DNA of 64,000 nucleotides, taken from NCBI GenBank assembly GCA_037367405.1, contig JAZKJV010006043.1, positions 558,001 to 622,000 of the forward strand, written 5' to 3'. This document shows, piece after piece, positions 47,354 through 59,899 of the stretch (positions within the stretch are counted from its first letter, which is position 1; each line of letters starts with the position of its first letter). The notes under the pieces were generated by a model. It worked only from the letters and a program-made list of their open reading frames with translations. It did no database searches and had not been told where the DNA came from. The position numbers and the translations under genes are program-made. This DNA is from Ottelia alismoides. Taxonomy: Eukaryota; Streptophyta; Magnoliopsida; Alismatales; Hydrocharitaceae.

Positions 47354-49170
47354 ATTTTTACTAGTCCCTTAACAAACACTTATTCTAGGAATAAGTGAAA
47401 GACGAAAAAGAGAAAAAGGAAAGGACTTAAAACAATTTTTTATTAAGTTGAGCTTCACTAAACCGAATTCAAGAGACTGGTAGAGAGACCTTTGGATTAA
47501 TGATTTGTTGAGACCTCATTATAATTAGTACTAAAGTCTCAACAGTAATGAAGTTCAACATCCCTATTCAGGTTCACCTCAACAGCCAGCTCTGATCCAC
47601 CCATTCATCACGTGATCTCTTCAACCATTAGGTCAATTTGTATTGTATGTGAAGGGAGTTAGCTCTTCTTGCTTAATAAGGAGAAGAAGCATGGCACTCC
47701 AGTAATAACACCCCCACGGGTCCCTCATCCAGTTACTCGATCCTCGAGGAGGGGGTATTCTTTTTTGAGTTCATGTACATGCTAGTTCACAACAAATGTG
47801 GGGGTAGAAGAAAGAGAAAAGAGCTAGAGTATGACCAGTGCAGTCACATCTCCTATGAAGCTTGGCCAGTTTAGCCAAGTCTACACAAAGATATGTAGGC
47901 TATTTGAAGCTTCGACCATTATGGTAAAAAAGTTATGGCTTTGTATACTGGACCATTGTGGTCAAGAATATACTTTGGGATTTAGGCTTCTTTTGGTGTA
48001 TATTTTGTTGCACTGCATTTGTGCTTTGACAGAAATAGAATCTTTTTTCCGCCCATGTTTTGGAGTCTTAGAAAAGTTGCACTAGCAGACCATTCCTTAT
48101 TTAAAGTTTTATTTCAACCCATAACTCGCTTCATCATACGTCATTACATCCAACCAAGGGTGAAATTGCACCACTCAAAATGAATTGCCCTTCACAACCT
48201 CATTCAAGTCGAGCTCAGTGCGGTGTGAATGAGTCCAAATTGGTCAATTATTTTAGAGTTATATGGATGACTCCAAGAGTCCAACTTAGGCAAGTTTAAG
48301 TTGAATTCAGAGTACAATCCTACGGAATCCAAAGAGGTAAGTCAAATACATAAAGAGTCGTAATTCCATTTCCTAATAAAGTTCCTTTAGAATTAAGTGG
48401 ATTACAGTCTAAACCAAGCTCCATCCTTCATATTTAGCTCCATTCGGTTCAAGAATTAGTTTTATTCTAAAAAAAGTTAATGAGTGCAACATATTTTTGG
48501 TGAAGTGAATTTTTCGATTTAAATTTTTTATGTAAAATTTAAAGGATTTGTATTTTCTAAGAATTTTAAGCCTTTTTAATTTGTAGGTATTCTGGAAGAG
48601 TTAGTGAATTGAATCATTTCCAAGTATTCACAAGAATTATGTACATATTTACAAAGGAATTTATACCTCAGCAGATACATAGTGTACAATTTTTATACAA
48701 TACTACACAAAAGAATTTTATTCACAAGTTTTAAATAGTTAGGAATTTTATGTACAAGTGTTTTACAACACATTTATATATAACTTTTAAATCTTTTTTT
48801 GTAACCTTTATTTACAGTTTCCATCATCTTTTAAAAACCTAAAAGAAAAATATAACACGCAATTTTAGATCAATATTATTAAAAATACAATAGAGTATGA
48901 GTTATGTCATCTAAAGCATATATATAGGATTTCCTTCATATTGGACGCATTCCTTCTTGAGCTCGGGAAGGCCACCCGCTTTTTGTAGAAAACACGATGA
49001 CTTTAGTAGAATACATATAAAGTTTGTATTATAATTTTGATTTTAATGTTTGTATTATAATGTGCAGTTTTATGTGCAGTTTTGTACTTATAATACGCAA
49101 TTATAATACAGATAGTATACGTATTCTACTAGGAAGGACACACCCTATTGGATGGGCCCCCTATATATAT
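47354..49170 (-). other. Ath3 3' noncoding tail
   Basis: No coding domain; ORF 47831-48085 is incidental. The part at 48600-48800 is TTTACAA/TTCACAA-rich like the Ath1 tail. It contains a small foldback element (49004-49131). Confidence 0.65.
49004..49131. mobile_element. Small foldback MITE with TA at both ends
   Basis: Left end TAGTAGAATACATATAAAG and right end GATAGTATACGTATTCTACTA are inverted copies; similarity continues inward to TGTATTATAATT / AATTATAATACA, giving arms near 35 bp. TA flanks the GTAGAATAC terminus on each side, as Tc1/mariner-type MITEs would leave. The 128-bp element sits in the Ath3 tail and is not visible in Ath1 or Ath2. Confidence 0.6.
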
Positions 49171-49172
49171 GA

Positions 49173-49655
49173 CACCCCATATACTTAGCGTGAACTATGT
49201 CCTCATAGGGACCAAGAAGTGACAATGAAAGACATAACTCAGGCTAAGTATAATTGGAGAAAGGAATATTATACTACAATGACTCAAGAAAAGAATAAAT
49301 TGAATAGAAGTTGGCCATCCCCTTATACTTAGGATCAAATAACCCTAAGTATAGAAGACTCAAAAATGAGTCTGATCGAGGTTGAGAGAATGTACACAAT
49401 AAATGACTAGATTTGCCCCCAATACTTAGAGTAAAGTACTTCTAAGTATACAGAAGAATATCAACAAGTTGAGGAATGCACGAGAGAATAGAAGAAACTA
49501 AAATAAAAAAATCAAGATGACATAAGCAATATTGCCCCTCCCCTGATACTTAGGATAAGGCTATCCAAGTATAAGAAATAATAGGAGTAATAAATAGAAC
49601 GAATATGAACAACATGATGTCTTCAACCATAGGATAAAATACATCCTAAGTATAG
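49173..49655 (-). repeat. Ath3 array of five hairpins with adjacent G runs
   Basis: Units: 49174-49252 (long form: ATACTTAGCGTGAACTATGTC against GACATAACTCAGGCTAAGTAT), 49319-49354 (TACTTAGGATCAAATAACCCTAAGTA), 49416-49450 (ATACTTAGA / TCTAAGTAT), 49537-49573 (CTTAGGAT / ATCC-AAG) and 49630-49655 (TAGGAT / ATCCTA, with the outer left arm lost). Same position and order as Ath1, long unit nearest the 3' LTR. Confidence 0.8.
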
Positions 49656-49779
49656 CAAAAATCATAAGCGAAACCCATGGTATAAAACAAAAATGAAAAA
49701 TAAAATAAAAAACATGTATGCGCAGGTGAAAAGAAAGAATAAATCAGAGTGAATCTTGGGTATGAGATGCAGAATGTGA

Positions 49780-52607
49780 AAAACAAGAATCACATCTCAT
49801 ATAAAATGAATGGGGGCAACTTCAACGGTCAAGGGCTCATGATGAATAAAGGTCTTTAAATAGTGACTGTTAACTCTAAAGGTGGACTCAGAAGACAACT
49901 TAGAAATGTCAATGCTATTGCTGTCATGTACCTTTCAAATCAAATACAGGCCTTTCCACTTACTATAAAGTTTCCTTGAAAATAACTTGAGTCTCGCATA
50001 GAATAGACAAACCTTCTGATCAAGCTCGAATTGCTTATGACTAATGTGTGCATCATGCCATACTTTCATCTACTCATTATAATGCAAGCTATTCGTGAAA
50101 GCCTCATCTCTCAGCTCTTCAAGGGCTACCAACTCTACCTTTTCTCTACTCTCATGCAATCTCTAGATCCAAGATCACTTCTTTCACTGCCCCACCATGA
50201 TCTATGCTTTATCTCAATAGGTAAGTGGCATGGAGTTCCATAAATTACCTAAAAGGGAGATGTACAAAATGGAATCTTGAAGGAAGTCCAGTAGTCCCAA
50301 AAAACCAAGTCCATATGTTGTGACCAATCCTTTCGGTATAGCGGACTACCTTATGTAAGATCGTCATGATCTCCCTATTCAAAACCTCGGCTAAACCATT
50401 GGTCTAAGGGAGATATGGAGTAGCAATCCGATGGTACATACTGAACTCACTAGCAAAAGCTCTAAATGTGTCATTGATGAAGTGGCTACCCCCTTCCAAG
50501 ATAAGGATTGGAAGAACCCTGAACCGCGAAATGATATGCTTCCTTAGGGAGTTACAAACAATGTTTGCATCAATGGCTCAAGTAGAATAGCCCTCAAACA
50601 ACGACTCACATAATCAACAACAAGCAAAATGTATTTAAATCCTTGAATCTTAGGAAATGGGCTCATAAAGTCCATGCCCCTTGCATTGAAAATCTCACAG
50701 AAGTGAATTGTCTGCATCGACATCATGTCTCTATGCCCACAAGTACCATCTTCTAATAGTCAATACATCTCTTCATGAACGCAATAGCATCTGCATCAAG
50801 ACCAGGTCATCAAAATCTGGATTGAAGCACCTTATATACGGTCCTCTTCCTTGAATGGTTTCCTCTAGATTCGAACTTATGACAGTACACGAGGACACTA
50901 TGGTATTCATCTTGAGGAATACACTGACGTTAGACATTATTCCCTCCTTCATGGTAAAGGATCGGATCCTCCTAATGGTAAGACTTGCCTTCGCAAGGAA
51001 AGTCTCAAGTCTCTGCTTGAACCAACCTTTTGGGACATTTTTGGCAACAAGAAAGTTCATAATGTCGATATACCATGGGAATGAAGCAACTGCAAATATC
51101 GCCTCATGTGGAAACGTCTCAGTGATGGGTGCATTAAACTCAAAAATCTCAAGGAGATCTAATCTGGGTAGCTGATATGCTATATCATTCTTGACTTTAG
51201 GTTTATACCTAATCTCAATGTCAAATTCCAGAAGTAGAAGGATCCATCTACTAAGAGGCGACTTGGAATCTTTCTTGTCCATAAGGCACTTGATGGCAGT
51301 GTGGTCAGTGAAATGATAACCTTAGATCCTAAATGTGGGATATGAAATTATCTAAGGAAAATACTATGGCTATCATTTCTTTCTATGTAATGGTATAATT
51401 CAGTTGTGGAATCCAAAGTCTTGCTATCATAGTGTATGGCATATGGAAGACCATCCCTCATCTATCCTAAAACAACCCCAATATCTATATCGAAGGCATC
51501 AGACATGATCTCAAATGGAAGAGGCCAATCAAATGGATGAAGGACATGAGCCTCTAGAACCATGTTCTTGAGAATCTCAAATGACAAAAGGCAATTATCA
51601 TTCACAATAAACTCGATGTCTTTCATAAGAATATCAGATAACGACCGAGCAATCTTTCTGAAATATGGTATGAAACATCAGTAGAAATAGACATGTCCAG
51701 AAAAGACTGTAACTGCTTCAAATTAGACGATGATTGAGCTTCTTGATGATATCCACCTTGGTCGAGTCCACCTCAGTGCCCCTATTGGAGATGATATGGC
51801 CAATGATCATCCCCTGATTCATCATGAAATGACTCTTCTCACAAGAAAGAACGAGGTTAAACTCACCACATATCTGTAGAACGTGGCCTAGACTAGTAAG
51901 ACAAGCATGAATAAAAATCATCACCATAGATTGGAAAGTCATCCATGAAGACCTCTAAAACATTGCCCACCACGTCCGTGAAGATGGAAAGCATATACCT
52001 TTGGAATGTAGCTAGATCATTACACAATCCAATGGGCATCCATCTAAAAGCATATGTTCCAAACATACATATGAACATGGTCTTGTCTTGGTCTCATAGA
52101 GCAACGACCACTTGGTTATATCTTGAACATCCATTAATAAAGTAATAATGACTCTTCCTAGGTAATCGCTTAATGATATGATCAATGAACAAAAGTGGAA
52201 AAGTGATCCTTCTTGGTCGCTTGATCCAATCATCTGTAGTCCATACAGACTCGCCAAGAAGTCAGTACTTGAGTTGCAATCTCCTCTATGTCCACATTAA
52301 TCATTGTGGTGATACTTGTCTTCATGGGTACTACATGCAACAGATTGACCCATTTGGATTCGAAGATGGAATAGATAAAACCGATGCTCTACCACTTGGA
52401 TATTTCCTTCAAACCCACCTCTTAAAGGTTTGAGTTCATCATACGCTGAAACTCACAAGATGGTTCGGCATCATCCATTAGAAAATGAGGTGAGAGCATA
52501 TGGCCTGACAAATCCCTTGGAGATATGCTAATGATCACCGGATTGCCTTGTAATTCCTTTCAAGAATCTCCCTCAGATGAGACTCTTGTTCATCGGTAAA
52601 ATATGTA
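49780..52607 (-). pseudogene. pol: Ath3 pol fragment (RT, RNase H, integrase)
   Basis: Integrase core at 50544-50726 (ARGMDFMSPFPKIQGFKYIL); RNase H end and integrase start at 50773-51282 ([36 protein letters not shown]); RT at 51718-52257 (MPIGLCNDLATFQRYM, EVFMDDFPIYGDDF, CEKSHFMMNQGMIIGHI). Numerous frameshifts and stops. Homology ends near 52605 in the stretch just upstream of RT; protease and gag are gone, replaced by other sequence from 52608. Confidence 0.85.
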
Positions 52608-53085
52608 GTGCCCCGAGATTCGGGTTTCTCATTTACACAACAATCACATTATTTAATTTATGATTGTCCCCATCAGTTACTAAAAAGCAAGGAAATTTTT
52701 TTAATTTGAATGACAATCATAAGAATTAACGAACCACACCAAGACATGTGTCACCAAAGAAAACATTGCATTAATTTCCATATAGTGCAACATGTATTAA
52801 AAGAAATTTTATTGTTTTATACATGTATCCTGAAAACTATGACAGAAGAGAAAGTAAGCACAAAAGAGATACAATTATCTATACAAGGCTGTCTTGTGTA
52901 CCGTCAAAAGTCAATCGTCATCTGAACACCAAAAGCTAAGGGACTTGCTGACCAAGCTACTGTGCCGCAGACGCCTTCCCTACCATCCATGTTAGGGACA
53001 ACGAGATGCCAATAAATGTTGAGTACAAACAGTAAATATTAAAAATAAATAGGAGTTTAAGTAGTTACAAAAGGAAGAAAGTAGG
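52608..53085 (+). mobile_element. Possible start of a gypsy LTR, truncated
   Basis: It begins TGTAGTGCCCCGAGATTCGGG, a terminus style familiar from plant chromovirus LTRs. It contains GCCGCAGACGCCTTCCCTACC near 52964. It replaces the missing gag-protease part of Ath3 and runs into LTR-E without an internal region. Family assignment is by appearance only. Confidence 0.35.
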
Positions 53086-54480
53086 TGATGGCTGAGAATT
53101 TCAATGCAAGTCTAAAAGTATCCTTATGGAATGCGAAGATATGTTGTCGTTGAGGCAACCCACCGGGAATTCTCGTGTCAATCAACAAGTACCCACAATG
53201 TAACAATAAGCATGAACAACCAAAAATGTGAGGTACAATTTATTATACTCTACAAATAAAATGCATAGCATGTAAGCATGTAGAGGACGAACCACAGAAA
53301 GCAAACTTGGAAGCCTATGGTTATTGCTAATCAATGTGCACTATGTACATATTTGTCTTCAAATCTTTTTATGAGGGTTTTTGGTTTTTGTTTTTTATAA
53401 TTAGTATTAAATGTAGGTAATTTAATAATAATAATAATAATAAGATATATTAGATTAATATTTATATAGCTATATATATATATGTATACATATAGGTATA
53501 GATGTACACATAAGGTTATATATATTCATATACATATATATGGTTTTTAATTTTCTACGTTTTAATTTATTTTTTATTTTTGAAAATAAAATAAAAATAT
53601 ATTTATATAAAATGTATTAGTACATAGTATACATATATAGGTAATATATATACATATTTATAGACATATAAATAGTATACGGTGTATATCTATAAATAGT
53701 CCAAAAACGACAAAAATATTTTACCTTTTTTATGTTTTCTCATGCTTTTGTGATTTTTTTGGAATTTTTGCTAATTTTTAGGTATTTTAAAATAAAAACA
53801 TCCCAAAATAGGGATTAAATAAATAGGCAGAATTGGTTTGAAGATTAAAAATAACAAATAAAGTCCAAAATTCTCCAAATCAATTTTGATAGATAGATAT
53901 AATATAAAAAAATTCAAAAACAAAAATAAACATTTTCGGAGTTTTGGGGAATTTTATATCTTTTTTTACTAGATTTTGGAGCTTTTGAAATTTTTATCAT
54001 TTTTTTTCTATTTTTAGGGATTTTCGATCTTGAGTTAATGTAGGGCATAATAGATATTATACATTTTTTGTAATTTTTTAAAGTTATTTTAATATTGTTT
54101 TGCAGTTTTATGTCTAAATAGGGACAAATTAATCATTGTTTGAATTTTAATAATTACATAAAGGAAAAGAAATGCAAAATAATAATTAGAGCATAGAAAT
54201 TTGTCATCACGAGCATTTACGTGCATTTTTGCAAAATTAAATACAAATAGTAGCTATTTTTAGCAAAAATAAATAAGAAATAACATTTAATATTCTAGTA
54301 GGGGCCTATTTGCAACTAGAAGAAATATTTCCTTCATTTATGAACCCTATTACAAAATCCAGGGGCATTCATGCAATTTTCCACAAAATAAATAAGATAA
54401 AAACACACTGGAAGTGCCATCTATAAATATACATTAGTACGGGTCTCCTGTACAATTTTTCCAAATTGTGCATGTGTTGC
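53086..54480 (-). mobile_element. LTR-E: truncated Athila LTR (R-U5 part)
   Basis: GTTGTCGTTGAGGCAACCCACCGGGAATTC (53142) matches LTR-A 12679-12710, and AGAGGACGAACCACAGAAAGC (53281) matches LTR-A 12817, so it groups with LTR-A and LTR-C rather than LTR-D. No primer site precedes it and the U3 side is missing: it runs directly into the PMD pseudogene. It may therefore not belong to Ath3. Confidence 0.65.
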
Positions 54481-56350
54481 ATGGACCTAGGATCCCCTTG
54501 CACTGCTCCAAGCTATCGTAAGACACGATCTGAAGTATATAACTCAACCAAACAGAAATGGATGAGTGCTACTCTTGCAACATGAAGATCTTGTGCTTTT
54601 AAGAAGTACGGAGGAAGCATCTGCATCACATCTACCATGTAATGCCTCCAAACAACCTAAGAAAATAGACAGAATTATATTAGAATCATGGATAACTATT
54701 CGTAGTGTAACAACATTTTAGATTTACTTTTATACCTATGACATTGTCTAAAGGTCAAATGCATCATGGTATGGTCATACTACGTGCGTTGGCTCAGTAG
54801 TGACATCAAAATCTGTCCGCCAATGGCATCCTAAGGGGCTCTCTACCAATCAGGCCTTCGTTGTATAGTGGGTGCTATGTAGAGAAAATGTTCCCATGCC
54901 CAGAACTGCAGTAAGACTAGAGGGCCACAAATCTTTATTGCTTATGCTTTGGATGCGATGCATAACTTCCTATAAATGAAATTCAGACAAGCAGATCCCC
55001 AGGATAACTATCCATATACCTCCATGTCTTCGAGCATCGAAAGGTAAATCAGAGATACCTCATTGCTAAACCTGTCTGGAAAGACAACCCCTCCTAATAG
55101 TTGTAATATATATGCACGGGTGTGCTTTAGAATGATCTCCTCATCAGCATACTCTGGAAGTATGGAGAAATGCTTACAAAGACATGTCATCCGGATACGT
55201 GCACCATCGATGTTAGAATTCTCGGGCCTCACTCCGAGAAGCCTCTCGCAAAGTCCAGGCCAGCTAGGGGATGACGTGTATCTAATCACAGGATGTCCAT
55301 CGATGTTCAGTCCAAATAAGTAAGCAACGTCCTGCAAAGTGATCATTATCTCCCCATGGTGCATATGAAATTATGAGTCTCTGAGCACCATCTCTCCACA
55401 AATTCAGTAATCAAATGCCAATCGAATGAGATGAAGTCCAGTTGCATCACTCCGACAAAACCAACGATACATAATCCGCTCATCAAGCACCTCAAATTGT
55501 AGTGTTGTTTAATGTGAAATAATTTAACTAAATAAATTAAGTCTTCTTTTGACTTGAAGGTCATCCCATTTCATAACACATCTGAACTAGCCAGTCCATC
55601 ATGAATACCCATCACGTCATCACCATTTCAGGTGTAACCATCACCTCCTCATGTGTTATAGAAGGAAATGTTAGACTCAACACGAACCTTTTCGTTCTCA
55701 TCGTTCGATAGTTCACCATCATCATTTTCCATTTCATCATCAGTGTTCTGTAGGGTATCCCCCATCATACGATCAATCTCGGGTTCGTGGTCCTCCTCTA
55801 TAGTGGAGATGGGATCATTTATGTAGGGTCCCAAAGTTTGGGGAAAATATATTGATGTTGCCATCTCCACAGGAGTTGTAGATACATGAAGACCTTCACG
55901 GGCCCTGGCATAAGTGGGCTGTGTCACATCGGATGTATGAGACATAGACTGCGTTCTTGGAACCGTAGCAATAGTTTGGCGTATCAACGTACGATCTCGT
56001 TTGCATACGAGGTCAGTAAATAAAACTGGTCAGTATGGGCCTCCTATCATCTCATCATACTTCAAAATATCATCAACGTCACCATCATACTCGACATCAA
56101 CCAAAAATGTACCATTATTCTCCAACATCCAGTGAAATACATGAAGTTTTGTATCATTGTTTAAGTCGACATGAGAAGAGTTTGCAATCATCTCGATCAA
56201 TCCATTAAATGTCAAACCCATCCCAACTCTTACGAGTTTCACCCGACCTCCATCATATTTGACTTCTTTGCCATCCTTAGTTATTTTTCCATCAACATAG
56301 CACAAGCACACTACTTCATAACTTAGACTCTCTTCAAAAAAGGAGAACAA
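54480..56350 (-). pseudogene. PB1-like / MuDR-type / plant mobile domain (PMD) fusion pseudogene
   Basis: Read from 56350 downward. A PB1-like segment of MULE-type proteins (GKEVKYDGGRVKLVRVGMGL to KYDEMIGGPY, 56350-56030) meets one stop. An acidic linker follows in the same frame (55987-55650), then a MuDR-type DNA-binding start (GMTFKSKEDLIYLVKLFHIK, about 55566), then PMD: GFVGVMQLDFISFDWHLITE, a 1-base shift near 55365, ITLQDVAYLFGLNIDG, YILQLLGGVVFPD, LSWGSACL, and after a possible intron (54735-54657) VVWRHYMVDVMQMLPPYF and VELYTSDRVLR. PMD occurs in MAIN/MAIL nuclear proteins and in plant transposons. At least six stops make it nonfunctional. The MULE catalytic domain is absent. Confidence 0.75.
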
Positions 56351-56654
56351 TTAACGTTACACATGAATAATACATCACACGTAAATAGACACTACTGCGT
56401 GACATACACAAAATGGGAATAAAACAATTACTGTTGTAATCATATATGATTAGGGTTTACTCACAGTAGATGGGATGGATGGAATGACGGAGACCAAGAT
56501 TTCGATCGTAGTAAAGGACGATGAAGGTCGAGATGATGGAGGCCAAGGTTTCGGCCACCCGCTCGAGGAAGCAGAGTAGCAGGAGGTAGCGGCGAGGGAG
56601 GGGGCGACTGGAAACTGCGGCTGGAGAGGGGGTTATGTTTGCGTGGGCGAGGGA
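56351..56654 (-). other. Upstream region of the PMD pseudogene
   Basis: GC-richer than the surroundings. The minus strand has an AAACCCTAATC motif near 56450, often found in plant 5' regions. The 74-residue ORF at 56457-56681 has no known domain; it could be a lost first exon. Confidence 0.35.
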
Positions 56655-56790
56655 GAGGGTCACGGCTGGGGCTATATTCATGCCCTAGCCGTGACTTGAG
56701 GTCGTGGCTTCCTTCAATGGGAGTCGTGGCCTCAAGTGACAGCTCCCTTTTAAAGGAATTCGTGACTTGAGATCACGGCTTCCTTATGGC
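56655..56790. repeat. Cluster of inverted and direct repeats
   Basis: GTCACGGCTGGGGC (56658) pairs with GCCCTAGCCGTGAC (56682), a 14-bp hairpin with one mismatch. CGTGACTTGAGGTCGTGGCTTCCTT (56689) recurs as CGTGACTTGAGATCACGGCTTCCTT (56761), with an inverted partial copy, GTGGCCTCAAGTGACAG (56724), between them. Confidence 0.65.
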
Positions 56791-56813
56791 ATTTAACAAA
56801 ATATATGTTCTCC

Positions 56814-56854
56814 TGGGGGTCCTGTGGAATAAGTTTCCACGGGTACCCCCAGCT
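56814..56854. repeat. Imperfect 41-bp palindrome
   Basis: CTGGGGGTCCTGTGGAA (56815) pairs with TTCCACGGGTACCCCCAG (56837). Confidence 0.6.
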
Positions 56855-57440
56855 GAATTTTCCCCGCCACCACTTTGCAACTGTCGTGACCGCCTTCACC
56901 ACTCCACTAGTGCGATGACATCGTCCACCATGGCCTTCACAGTCTCTCGCATTCTGCCTCCACCGCCACAGTGAACTAATGCCACCATCACCCCATTCTC
57001 AGCTACAGTCTCCACGGCACCCTTCCCTCCTAGTTGCATATATTAAGCTCGTTGGAAGACTTCCATCGTTGGATCTAGCACACTTCCCTCTGTTTGAACC
57101 TCTCCAATCCATTTCCATATGGAGATTTAGCTCCTATTGAGCATGTTGCTCATGCCCATCATGCTTTGGAGTAAAGCTTGTGTATTTGGACCTATAGTAA
57201 GAGTTGATGGTATCTGCTTTTTGTATTATTTTTCCCATTTTAATCAACTTGTCCTTCAAGAGCTCGACATCTTGATAGAATGTCCACCTTTAGCCGAGGT
57301 GATCTAGTCCCCATGATGAACGGCACTTTTCTCTTCCACTGTTGCAATCGTTGTTCTTTTCTCATCTCTTTTCCCTGATATATGTTGCAATGCTCCCTTT
57401 TGTGGGATCACCTTTTGTGGGATCTCAAAGTATTCCCTTA
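56855..57440. other. No supported feature
   Basis: No recognisable domain. On the minus strand a short coding-like run (DVELLKDKLIKMGKIIQKAD) near 57270 could be a retroelement scrap, but nothing around it supports that. Confidence 0.3.
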
Positions 57441-58326
57441 TAATGATGTCAGCGGGTCATATTCGGGGCGGGTTTTAATATTCTCAAACTCATACTAATT
57501 TATAGAATCCTTGCCCAACCCCACCCATTTATTAAACAAGTAGTTGTAAGCAAATATCCATATACCCATCGGGTATACACATACCCAGCGGGTATCCACA
57601 CATCTGATATAAAGGCAAATCTTAAACCAATCATTCATGCAATATATTCTTACAAAAAGAAAATAAAAGTAAATTGTATAGAAACTTCACACCTACATTC
57701 AACAGAGAGTCAATTATAAACCAATTAAAGGTATAAATTATTTGGCACATATTGAATGAAAATATTGAAGATGTACAACATGTTGACATTTAGTTCGTGG
57801 TTAACGCATAATGTGTAAGGTCTGTGTGGGGACGTCAAATATATGCAATACATGTGCGTGGAATATCATGGATTTATATTAATTGGATGGCTAGTTCATA
57901 TTGGATTAAAATTATGTGTTAGAGATACAAAAAGATAGTTGAACCTAAATTAGTGAATGAATTGGGGGAATATAGCGAGATTTCTATATAGATGGATTGA
58001 AAACGATTAGATATTGGTTAGGTTGGACTAGCTTAAGTAATGTGAAATACGTAGACACACATGTACTTATATATGCATATGTATGTGTATATGTACATGT
58101 AGATATACATGTTTGTGTACATGTATATGTGCACTTAAATGTACTCAACTTCGGTTCGAGGTCAAGTTCAGATACACATAACGGAAACCCAAATCCAAAC
58201 CTAAATCCGCATGAGTTGTAAGTTTCAACCCAAACCTGTCTAAAAATAAACCGAGCGAGTTTTAGGCTATTAAATGGGGCAGGTTCGAGTCGGACCCAGC
58301 AGATGCACCCAAATTGGCATCCCTAC
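57441..58326. mobile_element. Possible non-autonomous DNA transposon
   Basis: The right end read inward (GGGATGCCAATTTGGGTGCA, then GGACTC...GAACC) and the left end (GATGTCAGCGGGTCATATTC, then GGGGCGGGTTTTAAT) are loosely inverted. They have the GGGTCGGGTT-like composition common at ends of plant hAT-like elements. Inside are CGGGTATACACATACCCAGC-type repeats (57570-57600) and an alternating TGTATATGTACATG tract (58081-58130). No transposase is visible. Confidence 0.35.
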
Positions 58327-58749
58327 TCCCTTGATTGAGGGTTCTTTCATGTATGTCCATTTCATGTTGAATGCATGTTACCCTTTAAAAAACTCACTAA
58401 AAAGAGAATTGAAAATGAGTTGAGTTGTATGGTTCAAGATACTTAGAGGTTCGTTCCATGGGAGTATGAGATCATCAATAATTATAAAAAGATCCCAAGA
58501 TAGTAAACTTGTAGTACTAGTGGGTGTTCACTAAAATTTAATAAGTGTACATATACGGAACGATTGTCTACCGATGTAGAAGAAGCAGATAGAAGTAGAT
58601 GCAGTAATATAATAATAGGTGTATCGGTGATCAAAGAGTAGACTGCTAAAAATAATATGACAATTGTTAGAGTATATAATAGATGAGTAATAAGATCTCT
58701 CCAAAAAAAACAAGTATACTTTATGTTTAGTCTCATATCGCTTACTTTT
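58327..58749. other. No feature seen
   Basis: AT-rich; the two overlapping ORFs at 58482-58775 have no domain. Confidence 0.45.
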
Positions 58750-59899
58750 TTTCGACAAAAGACAGTTTCATTCAACTAAAAATATAAGATCCGCACTAGC
58801 ATGATTACAGGAAGCTACAGACAAAAAAGATTCAAGTAATCATCCCTGATAAACAATAATACCAAAAGTCACATACCCTAAATTTTAAGTCCCAAGGATT
58901 TCTGATTGTCCATATCCTCAAAAGTTCAGAGACAACACACACACACACGCAAAGAAGAAAACTCCACAGAGTAAGTTTTTTAATAGACCAGAAAGACCAA
59001 AGGATCAACTGCCAATCAGTTCTTAGACATCTTTGAAGGTGATGGGATATCTGCGATAGCTTCTTTTTTTGCATCCACCGCAGACCGATAGTCAAAACCT
59101 GGAAGAGTTTCAAGACCTAAAAGAGAGGAAGACAGAAAAGAAACACCCAAATTAAGTTAGGAATTTGAGACATGAATCCAAATAAGCCGATTTAACTTAG
59201 AAGACAAAAATGAAAAAGGTGTTTATGTTCCTTCAACAGCTCTTTCGTAGCTCTGTTTGCATAAAAACTACCAAATGGTTGCCACCTTTGCCAAGATCAA
59301 CAACAAGACTGGTTTGAACAGCAGTGTGAAAGGGCAAACCCCAAATTTATGAAATATATTCATTGAGAAGTTGCATCCCCATAAGATACGGTTTATACTT
59401 TCTTCCTCAACTTCGCTTAAGTGGCATCGACTAACTCATTCATAGTCCTCATTTACAGAGACGATATTGGGTTTCACACATTATGTTGGATGATCCATAA
59501 TAAAATAAGAGACTGGGTAAAAAAAAGGGCTTCCAGAATTTACATCGAAGTGTGAGATTGCCCGCCAAGGGGAAGAAGGTAGTAGAATTGTTTGTTTAAG
59601 TTTGTAGTTTTTTCAGTTTCTATGGCAGAAAAGGTTCACCATGGAATGAGTCCAACCAAAAATATGAGCTGTGTCCCGTCCATTTTTTATAGGAAATCTC
59701 CCTATTTTTCTTTGAACTCTTTTTGAGTGAGCTCCAAACATTTGAGTCTGCAACTTTTCTCAATATGAAGAGGAATTGGTTTTTCCTCGGAAGTAGGATA
59801 CTATAATGATATCCATTGAGAGGGGCTTTTTCCATCCATGATGGACAATTTTTTTGAGAGCATTTTATTGAAATTCCCGAGATCTGAAATGCCTCAACC

